33,628 nucleotides of DNA from an uncultured Phycisphaerales bacterium (GTDB lineage Bacteria > Planctomycetota > Phycisphaerae > Sedimentisphaerales > Anaerobacaceae), in NCBI GenBank assembly GCA_937927975.1, contig CALEZT010000283.1, forward strand, positions 1-33,628. The letters are read 5' to 3'. Below the pieces are notes generated by a model. It saw only the letters and a program-made list of their open reading frames with translations, was not told the origin of the DNA and did not search any database. The position numbers were made by a program, and so were the translations under genes. Positions 26,908-33,628 of the stretch are shown in pieces; position 1 is the first letter of the stretch; each line of letters begins with the position of its first letter.

Positions 26908-27363
26908 ATGAATAAGAGACCCGACCTCACGCACAAACTTGTGATATTTTTGAGCGGCCAGCAGCTTGGCGTCCTGAGCACCTGCGGCGGGCAGCAGCCG
27001 TATGCCAGTCTCGTGGCATTTGCTGCCACCGATGACCTTTCTCACATCGTCTTCGTCACGCCTCGGCCCACGAGGAAATACGCGAATCTCACCGCCAACG
27101 GGCGGGTCGCTCTTCTGGTCGATAACCGATCCAATCGCATGAGCGACTTCCGACGAGCCATGGCCGCCACAGCCGTGGGTAGCGTGCGAGAGGTGCGCAA
27201 GGCAAGGAACAGCCGACTGATTCGAATCTACTTGGAGAAGCATCCTCATCTGGAGGATTTTGTCTGGTCTTCCACCAGCGCGGTGCTGGACCTTTGCGTG
27301 GAAAGCTATTGCGTGGTTGAACGCTTTCAAGAGGTGACCAGACTGCAACTGAAGGGTCCTTGA
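26908..27363 (+). CDS. Pyridoxamine 5'-phosphate oxidase-like flavoprotein
   Basis: 151 residues, 35 bases after the peroxiredoxin stop, so probably co-transcribed. It has a split-barrel FMN-binding fold: LGVLSTCGGQQPYASLVAFAATDD, that is LGVLSTCGGQQPYAS then LVAFAATDD; HIVFVTPRPTRKYANLTANG, with the R-K-Y-x-N-L segment typical of these flavin reductase-like proteins; and VALLVDNRS. It lacks the C-terminal part of true PdxH. Members bind FMN, haem or F420 and reduce varied substrates; which one here is unknown. Confidence 0.85.
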   Translation: MNKRPDLTHKLVIFLSGQQLGVLSTCGGQQPYASLVAFAATDDLSHIVFVTPRPTRKYANLTANGRVALLVDNRSNRMSDFRRAMAATAVGSVREVRKARNSRLIRIYLEKHPHLEDFVWSSTSAVLDLCVESYCVVERFQEVTRLQLKGP

Positions 27364-27592
27364 GCCGGCAGCGATTGGTGCAAAGCCTGCCCCTTGGCGG
27401 GGTTGGAGCGGGCGCTGTAGCCCGGGCGGGACCCCCGACGTTCTTTTGCCGAACCGGGAAAGGCCTTTGACAGTAAGGGGAATCTGTGGGCTGAGGTCTC
27501 GGCGCATCCTCCTGTCTTGGGGACGCCGACTCCTGCGGTCTACGGCTGTGCATCCGGTGGAAAGGTCGACTGTGTTGCTTGAGAGTCCAGAG

Positions 27593-28564
27593 ATGGGTAT
27601 CCGGCAGGGTCTACGAAAACAACATCTGTTGATGTCCTTTCTGCGTTGGTTCGACGACGAAGCGGGGATTGACCAGCTCTCGCAGCAAGACCCGAACCGG
27701 GTAGACTGGCTCCGCGTGGTCCCCTTTCTGGCTCTTCATGCGGCCTGTTTCTTGGTCATCTGGGTGGGATGGAGCCCGGTGGCGGTCGGAATCGCCGTCG
27801 GACTGTATGTGGTGAGGATGCTGGCGATCACAGGGGTGTACCACCGGTATTTGTCGCATCGTACCTATAAGATGTCCCGATTCTGGCAATTCGTCGGTGC
27901 GGTGGTCGCCACGGCAAGTGCCCAGCACGGACCGATCTGGTGGGCAGCCCACCACCGTCACCATCACCGGTACGCAGACCAGGCGGAGGATATCCATTCC
28001 CCGGTGCAGAAGGGGTTTCTCTGGAGCCATGTGCTTTGGATTCTGACGCCGAAGTACTTCGCCACCAACAAGGCGATGGCGAAAGACCTGATGAAGTATC
28101 CCGAATTGGTGTGGCTGAACCGCTACAGCATCATCCCGCCTCTGGCCCTGCTGGCATTACTCCTCGTGGCCGGTGCGATCCTGCACGCGTATGTTCCCTC
28201 GGCCGGCACGTCCGGTGTGCAGATGGCGGTCTGGGGGTTCTGCATTTCGACCGTCGTCCTATTCCATGCCACGGCTACGATCAACTCCCTGGACCACCTG
28301 GTCGGCCGGCGGCGGTACAATACTCCCGATCATAGCCGAAACAACTGGATTCTGGCGCTGATCACATTCGGCGAAGGCTGGCACAACAACCACCATTACT
28401 ATCCGATCTCCGCTCGTCAAGGCTTCTATTGGTGGGAGATCGACCTGACCTACTATGTGCTGGTCTTTCTCTCGTGGTTGGGCATCGTTCATGATCTGAC
28501 GCTCGTGCCACGCAGCAAACGGGAGAGCAATCGGATTGCCGATCTGGCATCGACGCCGGCTTGA
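27593..28564 (+). CDS. Membrane fatty-acid desaturase (acyl-CoA delta-9 type)
   Basis: About 323 residues. The three histidine boxes of diiron acyl desaturases are complete: HRYLSH (84-89), HRHHH (121-125) and HNNHH (264-268). NHNHHL-like context (FGEGWHNNHHYYP) and four hydrophobic segments (about 42-60, 63-81, 95-112, 180-225) place it in the cytoplasmic membrane. It would introduce a cis double bond into acyl chains with O2, supplying the substrate for CFA-type enzymes encoded downstream. Start is uncertain: ATG 27593 (GAGAG 7 bases before), GTG 27572 (GGAAAGG before) or ATG 27632 are all in frame; similarity to relatives begins near FLRWFDDEAG. The 230-base gap upstream has no recognisable gene. 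An O2-using enzyme implies at least microaerobic life. Confidence 0.9.
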   Translation: MGIRQGLRKQHLLMSFLRWFDDEAGIDQLSQQDPNRVDWLRVVPFLALHAACFLVIWVGWSPVAVGIAVGLYVVRMLAITGVYHRYLSHRTYKMSRFWQFVGAVVATASAQHGPIWWAAHHRHHHRYADQAEDIHSPVQKGFLWSHVLWILTPKYFATNKAMAKDLMKYPELVWLNRYSIIPPLALLALLLVAGAILHAYVPSAGTSGVQMAVWGFCISTVVLFHATATINSLDHLVGRRRYNTPDHSRNNWILALITFGEGWHNNHHYYPISARQGFYWWEIDLTYYVLVFLSWLGIVHDLTLVPRSKRESNRIADLASTPA

Positions 28565-28586
28565 CAGGCCTTGGGGAGAGCTTCGC

Positions 28587-29837
28587 ATGCGTATCGCCAT
28601 CGTCGGAACGGGCATCTCGGGCATGACAGCCGCGTACCTGCTGCACGGCGTACATGACATCACCGTGTTCGAAGCCGGCGACTACGTTGGCGGGCACACC
28701 CATACCCTGGATGTGCCAGTGGAGGGCAGAACCTGTCCTGTTGATACGGGTTTCATCGTTTTCAACGAACGCACCTACCCCAACTTCGTCCGCCTCTTGA
28801 ACAAGCTGCGCGTACGCTGGCAGAACAGCAACATGAGCTTCAGTGTACGGTCCGAACGCACCCAGTTGGAGTATTGCCCCAGTTCCCTGGATCGGCTTTT
28901 TGCGCAGCGACGGAATCTCCTTCGCCCCGGCTTCTTGCGAATGGTCTGGGAGATCTTCGCGTTCCGGCGGCATCTGCAGGACACGGCCCGATTGCCGGAA
29001 ACGGTCACGCTCGGCGAGCACCTGCGACAGACGGGATACTCCCGGATGTTCCGAGAGTCCTTCATTGTCCCCATGGGCGCGGCGATCTGGTCGGCCGAGC
29101 CGCATCGGTTCGAGGACATGCCTGCATGCATGTTCGCTCGGTTCTTCGCCAATCACGGCTTCCTGAACGTCCGCGATCAGCCGCAGTGGCTGGTCATCCA
29201 GGGAGGATCACGTCAGTACGCCAAGGCCCTGACGGCTCCATTTCGAGATCGCATTCGTTTGAATTGTCCTGTGCGGTCCGTTCGCAGGCTGCTCGACGGG
29301 GTTGAGGTTGAATCGCCTGGCGTTGGGGCCGAACGCTTCGACCACGTGATTGTCGCCACCCACAGCGATCAGGCTCTTGGCCTTCTGGCGGACGCCAGCG
29401 AGGACGAACGGGAGATCCTCGGCGCCATTTCTTACCAGGAGAACGATGTCGTCCTGCACACGGATTCCGCGATCCTGCCCAGGCGCCGCAAAGTCTGGGC
29501 GAGCTGGAACTATCGGATTCCCGCCAAGGACCAGGATGGCGTCGTCGTGACATACGATATGAACATCCTGCAAAGCCTCGACGTGGACCGCGAATTCTGT
29601 GTCACTCTGAACCCGTCCAGCGACATCGATCCTCAGAAGGTGTTGCGCCGAATGGCGTACTCACACCCGGTCTATACGCCCAAGGCGCTGGATGCCCAGC
29701 GTCGCCATGGCCGGATCAGCGGCGTGAACCGAACGCATTTCTGCGGCGCGTACTGGGGCAACGGCTTTCACGAGGACGGCGTCAACAGTGCGCTGGCGGT
29801 CTGTCGGCACTTCGGGAGAGGGCTCGACGATGCATAG
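28587..29837 (+). CDS. FAD-dependent amine-oxidase-fold oxidoreductase
   Basis: 416 residues, 22 bases after the desaturase, with GGGGAG 8 bases before the ATG. The dinucleotide-binding motif is VGTGISGM (G7, G9, G12), with E29 in VFEAGDYVGGH for the FAD ribose, then DTGFIVFNERTYPNF. It belongs to the NAD(P)-binding/flavin amine-oxidase group always met with DUF1365 and CFA-like genes. In Rhodobacter sphaeroides a member of this kind is linked by published work to furan fatty-acid synthesis, probably as a desaturase of a methylated acyl chain; I recall this but cannot verify the gene match. Its stop overlaps the DUF1365 start by 8 bases, so the two are translationally coupled. Confidence 0.9.
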   Translation: MRIAIVGTGISGMTAAYLLHGVHDITVFEAGDYVGGHTHTLDVPVEGRTCPVDTGFIVFNERTYPNFVRLLNKLRVRWQNSNMSFSVRSERTQLEYCPSSLDRLFAQRRNLLRPGFLRMVWEIFAFRRHLQDTARLPETVTLGEHLRQTGYSRMFRESFIVPMGAAIWSAEPHRFEDMPACMFARFFANHGFLNVRDQPQWLVIQGGSRQYAKALTAPFRDRIRLNCPVRSVRRLLDGVEVESPGVGAERFDHVIVATHSDQALGLLADASEDEREILGAISYQENDVVLHTDSAILPRRRKVWASWNYRIPAKDQDGVVVTYDMNILQSLDVDREFCVTLNPSSDIDPQKVLRRMAYSHPVYTPKALDAQRRHGRISGVNRTHFCGAYWGNGFHEDGVNSALAVCRHFGRGLDDA

Positions 29838-30609
29838 CGCGATCTATGAGGGGACGGTCCGTCATCGCCGCTGTGCCCCGGTCCACAACGAATTCGCGTA
29901 CCGGCTCTTCATGATGTATCTGGACCTCGCCGAGCTGGACGAGGTGTTCCGCGGTCACTGGCTCTGGTCTACGAGGCGTTTCAATCTGGCCTGTCTACGA
30001 CGGAAGGACCATCTGGGCGATCCGACGATCTCTATTGACGAGGCGGTTCGTCTTCTGGTCGCGGAGCGAACAGGGACTCGTCCGAGCGGTCCAATCCGCC
30101 TGCTGACGCACCTTCGTTACTTCGGTCACTGCTTCAATCCGGTCAGCTTCTTCTACTGCTATGATTCGGACGGCCAGAGGGTGGAGACCATCGTCGCGGA
30201 GATCACCAACACGCCCTGGCATGAACGGCACTGCTACGTCCTGGCCGAGACGATGAACGAGCACAAGCGTCCATGGAAACGCTATCGATTCCCAAAGACC
30301 TTTCACGTCTCCCCTTTTATCGACATGAATGTTGGTTATGACTGGCGTTTCCTCGAACCGGGCGATCGCATCCAGATCCATATGGAGGACTGGGCCGAGG
30401 GCGGCAAGCTCTTCGATGCAACTCTGAGCCTGCGACGGCAGCCCATCAACGCCGGAGGCCTGATCCGAGTGTTGATGCGGTACCCATTGATGACCGTCCA
30501 GGTCGTGGCCAAGATCCACTGGCAGGCGTTGCGGTTGTGGCACAAGGGCACGCCGTTCTACGTTCACCCGAAGAAGCGACAAACTCCAGAGGAGGCAACT
30601 CATGAATGA
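29830..30609 (+). CDS. DUF1365 family protein
   Basis: 259 residues. Start ATG at 29830, overlapping the oxidase gene by 8 bases. Family signatures are visible: SAIYEGTVRHRRCAPVHNEF at the start, MYLDLAELDEVF, LLTHLRYFGHCFNPVSFFYC (20 residues), EITNTPWHERHCYVL, and FHVSPFIDMNVGYDWRF. The product is soluble or membrane-peripheral and its biochemical role is unknown. It is nearly always encoded between an FAD oxidase and a CFA-like methyltransferase, as here, which points to the same lipid pathway. Its stop overlaps the next start by 8 bases (ATGAATGA). Confidence 0.93.
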   Translation: MHSAIYEGTVRHRRCAPVHNEFAYRLFMMYLDLAELDEVFRGHWLWSTRRFNLACLRRKDHLGDPTISIDEAVRLLVAERTGTRPSGPIRLLTHLRYFGHCFNPVSFFYCYDSDGQRVETIVAEITNTPWHERHCYVLAETMNEHKRPWKRYRFPKTFHVSPFIDMNVGYDWRFLEPGDRIQIHMEDWAEGGKLFDATLSLRRQPINAGGLIRVLMRYPLMTVQVVAKIHWQALRLWHKGTPFYVHPKKRQTPEEATHE

Positions 30610-31876
30610 GAAGATCGCTCCTGTCGCAGAACGTCTCCGGCCGCCAGTTCGGTTGGGAGCGACAGACCGCTGGATGCGGAACGCGGTTCTGCGACGCCTC
30701 GAAGGTCTGACCTGGGGAGGAATAACCATCGTCGAAGGTGCTGGGACACGGTCCTATGGCGTTCATGATGGAGGGGGTGGACCTGAGGTCACTGTGACGG
30801 TGCACGACTCGCGTTTCTACGGCGCGCTGGCGCTTGGGGGCAGCGTCGGCGCGGCCGAATCCTATATGGTTGGCGACTGGAGCTGCGACGATCTGGCCGG
30901 GCTCATCCGCATCCTGGTGCGCAATGCATCCGTAATGTTCGGAATGGAAGGCGGCCTCGCCCGTCTGTCCGCGGCGGCTCTGCATCTATTCCACTGGTTG
31001 CGGCGAAACACCCGCGAGGGAAGCCGGGCCAACATCCACGCCCACTACGATCTGGGGAACGCCTTCTACGAGCTCTTTCTCGATGAGACCATGACCTATT
31101 CCTGCGGCATCTTCGAGAGCCCTTCCAGCACGCTGGCAGAGGCCTCGATCGAGAAATACGACAGGCTCTGCCGCAAGCTCCATCTGAGTCCGACTGACCA
31201 CGTGGTCGAAATCGGTTGCGGCTGGGGCGGCTTCGCGATCCACGCAGCCAGCCGATACGGTTGCCGCGTCACCGGCACGACCATCTCGCAGCAGCAGTAC
31301 GAATGGGCCGCGAGGCGCGTCGAGGAATCGGGTCTTGCCGACCGCGTCCGAATCGTCTTCCAGGACTACCGCGACCTGGACGGCGTCTACGACAAGCTGG
31401 TCAGCATCGAAATGATCGAGGCCGTGGGGCATCAGTTTCTTGGCCGGTTTCTCGAGTGTTGCAGCCGACTCCTCAAGCCCCAGGGGCTCATGGGTCTACA
31501 GGCCATCACGATCGTGGACCAGCAGTACGCTCAGCATGTCCGCACGGTGGATTTTATCAAGCGCTACATCTTCCCAGGCAGTTGCCTGGTCTCCGTGACG
31601 GCATTGTGCCGGGCGGCGACCCGGCGCACCGATCTGCGGGCGGTGCACCTGGAGGACATCTCGCCCCACTACGCCGAGACCTTGCGGCGGTGGCGCAAGG
31701 CATTCCATGCGAGGCTCGACGAGGTCCGGGCCCAAGGCTTCGATGACGCATTTATTCGGATGTGGAAATTCTACCTGAGCTATTGCGAAGGAGCGTTCCA
31801 AGAGCACTACATCGGCGACGTGCAAATGGTGTTGGCCAAGCCCCTGTATCGCCCGGCAGCGCCTGCAACTCGGTAG
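30602..31876 (+). CDS. Cyclopropane-fatty-acid synthase-type methyltransferase (copy 1)
   Basis: 424 residues, full length for the family. An N-terminal lipid-binding domain (about 1-135, with ESYMVGDWSCDDLAGLIRIL) precedes the SAM-binding domain: HYDLGNAFYELFLDETMTYS (20 residues), C168, EIGCGWGG (203-210), SIEMIEAVG (E273), and SYCEGAFQEHYIGDVQ. It transfers a methyl group from SAM to the double bond of membrane phospholipid acyl chains. Where E. coli Cfa has a bicarbonate-binding His (GLFLLHTIG), this protein reads GLMGLQAITI with Q300. That is common in relatives and may favour methyl-branched products over cyclopropanes. GAGGAGG precedes the ATG. Confidence 0.92.
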   Translation: MNEKIAPVAERLRPPVRLGATDRWMRNAVLRRLEGLTWGGITIVEGAGTRSYGVHDGGGGPEVTVTVHDSRFYGALALGGSVGAAESYMVGDWSCDDLAGLIRILVRNASVMFGMEGGLARLSAAALHLFHWLRRNTREGSRANIHAHYDLGNAFYELFLDETMTYSCGIFESPSSTLAEASIEKYDRLCRKLHLSPTDHVVEIGCGWGGFAIHAASRYGCRVTGTTISQQQYEWAARRVEESGLADRVRIVFQDYRDLDGVYDKLVSIEMIEAVGHQFLGRFLECCSRLLKPQGLMGLQAITIVDQQYAQHVRTVDFIKRYIFPGSCLVSVTALCRAATRRTDLRAVHLEDISPHYAETLRRWRKAFHARLDEVRAQGFDDAFIRMWKFYLSYCEGAFQEHYIGDVQMVLAKPLYRPAAPATR

Positions 31877-31896
31877 CCCACGCATCGACAGCGGAA

Positions 31897-31903
31897 GAGG
31901 AGG
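31897..31903 (+). promoter_or_regulatory. Strong ribosome binding site facing a non-standard start codon
   Basis: GAGGAGG ends 7 bases before AGT at 31911, exactly where the start codon of the DUF2878 gene is expected. No ATG, GTG or TTG lies at a useful distance in that frame. The site therefore decides the start, although the codon itself is not a normal initiator. Confidence 0.6.
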
Positions 31904-31910
31904 TCAGAAC

Positions 31911-32456
31911 AGTTTCAAAACGCTCGTATATGTTGCCGGCCAAACGGTCGGATGGTTCGCATGCATTGTCGGTGCAGCTCAGAACCGGCATTGGCTCGGC
32001 CTTTTGGTTGTTGCCGGGTTGGTGGTGCTGCACGTGGTCACGAGAGGCAATCGGCCCACCCGCCGGATTCTCGTATTGGCGTTCGCATCGATTCTCTTCG
32101 GTTTCTGCTTCGATTCGCTGCTGATCTTCTGCGGGGTGTACGAACCCGTTCGTTGGGTGATGCCCTCCCCGGTTGCGTCAATTTGGCTGCTGGCGCTCTG
32201 GGCGAATTTCGGGTTGATTGTCGATGTGCCCCTGCGTTGGCTCCAGCAACACCTTGTCGTCGCGGCCCTCTTCGGAGGGATCTTCGGTCCAACTGCCTAC
32301 TTGGCCGGCCGGCGGTTCGGAGCGATCCAGATCGCCGAGCCCTTTGCCTTCCATGTCGCTGTGCTGTGCGTTGCATGGGCCGTGGGTCTGGCGATCCTGA
32401 TGCTCATCGCACGGATGCTCCCCTCATTTGAGCCGCGAGCGACGGAGCTCTCCTGA
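31911..32456 (+). CDS. DUF2878 membrane protein (start codon irregular)
   Basis: About 181 residues with four or five hydrophobic segments. Family-like features begin well before the first normal start codon (TTG at 32004): TLVYVAGQTVGWFACIVGAA and NRHWLGLLVVAGL, then RRILVLAFASILFGFCFDSL, SPVASIWLLALWANFGL and FGGIFGPTAYLAGRRF. The frame therefore must start near 31911, where a GAGGAGG sits 7 bases upstream, but the codon there is AGT. Either the start codon mutated, or the sequence has an error (ATG read as AGT), or a rare initiator is used. DUF2878 is of unknown function and recurs beside CFA-type and DUF1365 genes. Its stop is 3 bases from that of the converging methyltransferase. Confidence 0.75.
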   Translation, partial: SFKTLVYVAGQTVGWFACIVGAAQNRHWLGLLVVAGLVVLHVVTRGNRPTRRILVLAFASILFGFCFDSLLIFCGVYEPVRWVMPSPVASIWLLALWANFGLIVDVPLRWLQQHLVVAALFGGIFGPTAYLAGRRFGAIQIAEPFAFHVAVLCVAWAVGLAILMLIARMLPSFEPRATELS

Positions 32457-32459
32457 AGG

Positions 32460-33491
32460 TCACCGTTTTTCGAACAAATAGTGGCTGACGTACCATTCCT
32501 TGCCGCCTCGGAAGCCCCAAAGCTCTGCGCAGGCCATGAAGAAGATCCGCCATCGCTGGAACCAGCGTCCCGCTTCCTGCGGGCCATAGACCCCGGCGAG
32601 GATCGGGAGGATCTCGTCTCGACGTGTATCCATATTCCGAAGCCATGCCTCCGCGGTCTTCTCGTAGTGGGTCCCGCCAAGACGCCAGTGGTCGCGTAAG
32701 GCCAGATCGTCCTGGAAGTAGAGCAGAAGGTCGTCCGAGGGCATGATGCCGCCGGTGAAGAAGTACTTGCCCATCCAGTCGTCCTCGCCCTTGGTTTCGA
32801 AGAAGTAGGCGTACTCCCGATGCGTGAAGATGTGCACGAAGAGCTTGCCGTCGGTTCTGAGCCACCGGGCGATGCGGCCGAGCAGCGTCCTGTAGTTGCG
32901 CATGTGCTCGAACATCTCGATGGACACGACACGGTCGAAACGGCGGTCCGTGTCGAAGACGTTGGCGTCGGCCGTGACGACCTCGACGTTGGCCAGACCT
33001 CTGTCTTTGGCTCTGTTCAGAATGAACTGCCGCTGCGGCGCGGAATTCGACACGCCCAGGATGCGGCACTTGGGATGCTGCTCGGCCGCCCACAAGCTGA
33101 AGGAGCCCCAGCCGCAACCCAGGTCGAGGATCTCCATGCCGTCTTCGATCCCGGCACGTTCGCAGACCTGGAGCAGCGCCGCCTCTTCCGCGTCGGCCAG
33201 GGAGGTCACGCCTGGGGACCAGTAGCAGCAACTGTACTTCAGACGCGGTCCCAGGGCCTGCTGGAGAAACTCGGGAGGCATCTCGTAGTGCTGTTCGTTG
33301 GCCTTATCGGTGGCGACCGCGACCGGGCTTTCCCGCAACTGTCGAACCAGGTCCATCTTCGTCTGCAACTGCTCCGCGGGGCTGTCTCTGCGTTCCGCCC
33401 GCAAGCGTCGTCGGTCCAGGGCCCGGATGCCGGCCCGAATCGCGAAATCGGGGATTGCACGCCGCTCCATCATGTCAATCAGACCGTTCAT
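32460..33491 (-). CDS. CFA-like / coclaurine N-methyltransferase-like SAM methyltransferase (copy 2)
   Basis: 343 residues. It lacks the N-terminal lipid domain of full CFA synthases (copy 1 is 424). Signatures: [20 protein letters not shown] and [10 protein letters not shown] motif DLGCGWGSF (123-131), [21 protein letters not shown], and the C-terminal [20 protein letters not shown] (20 residues). This is the subgroup close to plant coclaurine N-methyltransferases, whose bacterial members are encoded in light-induced lipid clusters and may methylate an unsaturated fatty acid. The start ATG overlaps the upstream stop (ATGA at 33488-33491), so it is translationally coupled to the DUF1295 gene. 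It runs towards the DUF2878 gene and ends 3 bases from it. Confidence 0.88.
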   Translation of the reverse strand: MNGLIDMMERRAIPDFAIRAGIRALDRRRLRAERRDSPAEQLQTKMDLVRQLRESPVAVATDKANEQHYEMPPEFLQQALGPRLKYSCCYWSPGVTSLADAEEAALLQVCERAGIEDGMEILDLGCGWGSFSLWAAEQHPKCRILGVSNSAPQRQFILNRAKDRGLANVEVVTADANVFDTDRRFDRVVSIEMFEHMRNYRTLLGRIARWLRTDGKLFVHIFTHREYAYFFETKGEDDWMGKYFFTGGIMPSDDLLLYFQDDLALRDHWRLGGTHYEKTAEAWLRNMDTRRDEILPILAGVYGPQEAGRWFQRWRIFFMACAELWGFRGGKEWYVSHYLFEKR

Positions 33492-33628
33492 GGGTTCTCC
33501 CCTTTCGGAAACCAGGGAATGAAGGGACTCGTCGTCTGCTGGTATCGGCGATAGTCTTCGCCGCGGCTCTCCAGGGCCCGCTTCTCCGTGTACGGAATCC
33601 CGGTCACCTTGTACAGGAACAGCAGCAT
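33488..33628 (-). CDS. C-terminal end of a DUF1295 (steroid 5-alpha-reductase-like) membrane protein, cut by the window
   Basis: Only the last 46 residues are visible: [39 protein letters not shown]. This is the typical end of DUF1295 proteins (VTGIPYTE...RG..Y..YQ.TTS.F.PWFP), which share a fold with steroid 5-alpha-reductases and isoprenylcysteine methyltransferases. The start lies beyond base 33628. Its TGA overlaps the ATG of the methyltransferase gene. DUF1295 genes accompany CFA-like methyltransferases in light-responsive lipid clusters, so this fits the neighbours; its substrate is unknown. Confidence 0.85.
   Translation of the reverse strand: MLLFLYKVTGIPYTEKRALESRGEDYRRYQQTTSPFIPWFPKGENP

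Noticed and set aside
31930..32124. ATG at 31930 as start of a protein in the next frame over DUF2878
   Set aside because: The frame gives Ser/Arg/Trp-rich sequence without membrane segments, whereas the neighbouring frame shows the DUF2878 pattern.

Overview
The window most likely comes from a Planctomycetota chromosome of the Phycisphaerae/Sedimentisphaerales kind. The clues are a VPLPGA-type PEP-CTERM tail on a HAF-repeat surface protein, a large PA14/discoidin exoprotein, a TPR-SGNH membrane protein of planctomycete style, and high GC with long antisense open frames. This placement is inference from gene content; no rRNA is present.

Layout. (1) 1-960: the end of a secreted HAF-repeat protein and its terminator. 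(2) 1085-2032: a mobile-element scar on the minus strand, with a small terminase-like gene and the decayed C-terminus of a tyrosine integrase. (3) 2242-6554: a zinc alcohol dehydrogenase, a secreted DPP-IV-type peptidase with an unusual N-terminal module, and a small proline-rich exported protein. (4) 6933-12383: a TPR-SGNH protein, a DUF6057-like multi-pass membrane protein and, from back-to-back promoters, a lipoprotein with a CxxCH haem site and a TolB-like propeller. A 190-bp palindromic MITE/REP-like element follows. (5) 12675-16844: the PA14/discoidin exoprotein and a divergent secreted PIG-L deacetylase. (6) 16860-21272: a three-gene minus-strand operon of a membrane-anchored GrpE-like protein, an Hsp70 with a short C-terminus, and a TerB-like protein ending in a J-like segment without HPD. 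A tRNA-Lys(CTT) gene lies divergently upstream.

(7) 22089-33628 is the most interesting region. A LOV-domain PP2C phosphatase (predicted blue-light sensor) overlaps a photolyase/cryptochrome-like gene that lacks most Fe-S ligands. Then come an SDR/DUF2867 protein, a Bcp-type peroxiredoxin, a PNPOx-like flavoprotein, a fatty-acid desaturase, an FAD-dependent oxidase, DUF1365, a CFA-synthase-type methyltransferase and DUF2878. Converging from the other side are a second CFA-type methyltransferase and the end of a DUF1295 protein. Most of these families recur in light- or singlet-oxygen-induced clusters of Proteobacteria controlled by LitR or RpoE-ChrR, where they repair DNA and remodel membrane fatty acids. 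Here the linked candidate sensor is instead a LOV-PP2C protein, which suggests a partner-switching photoresponse that modifies lipids (cyclopropane, methyl-branched or furan fatty acids). The light control and the lipid product are inferences.
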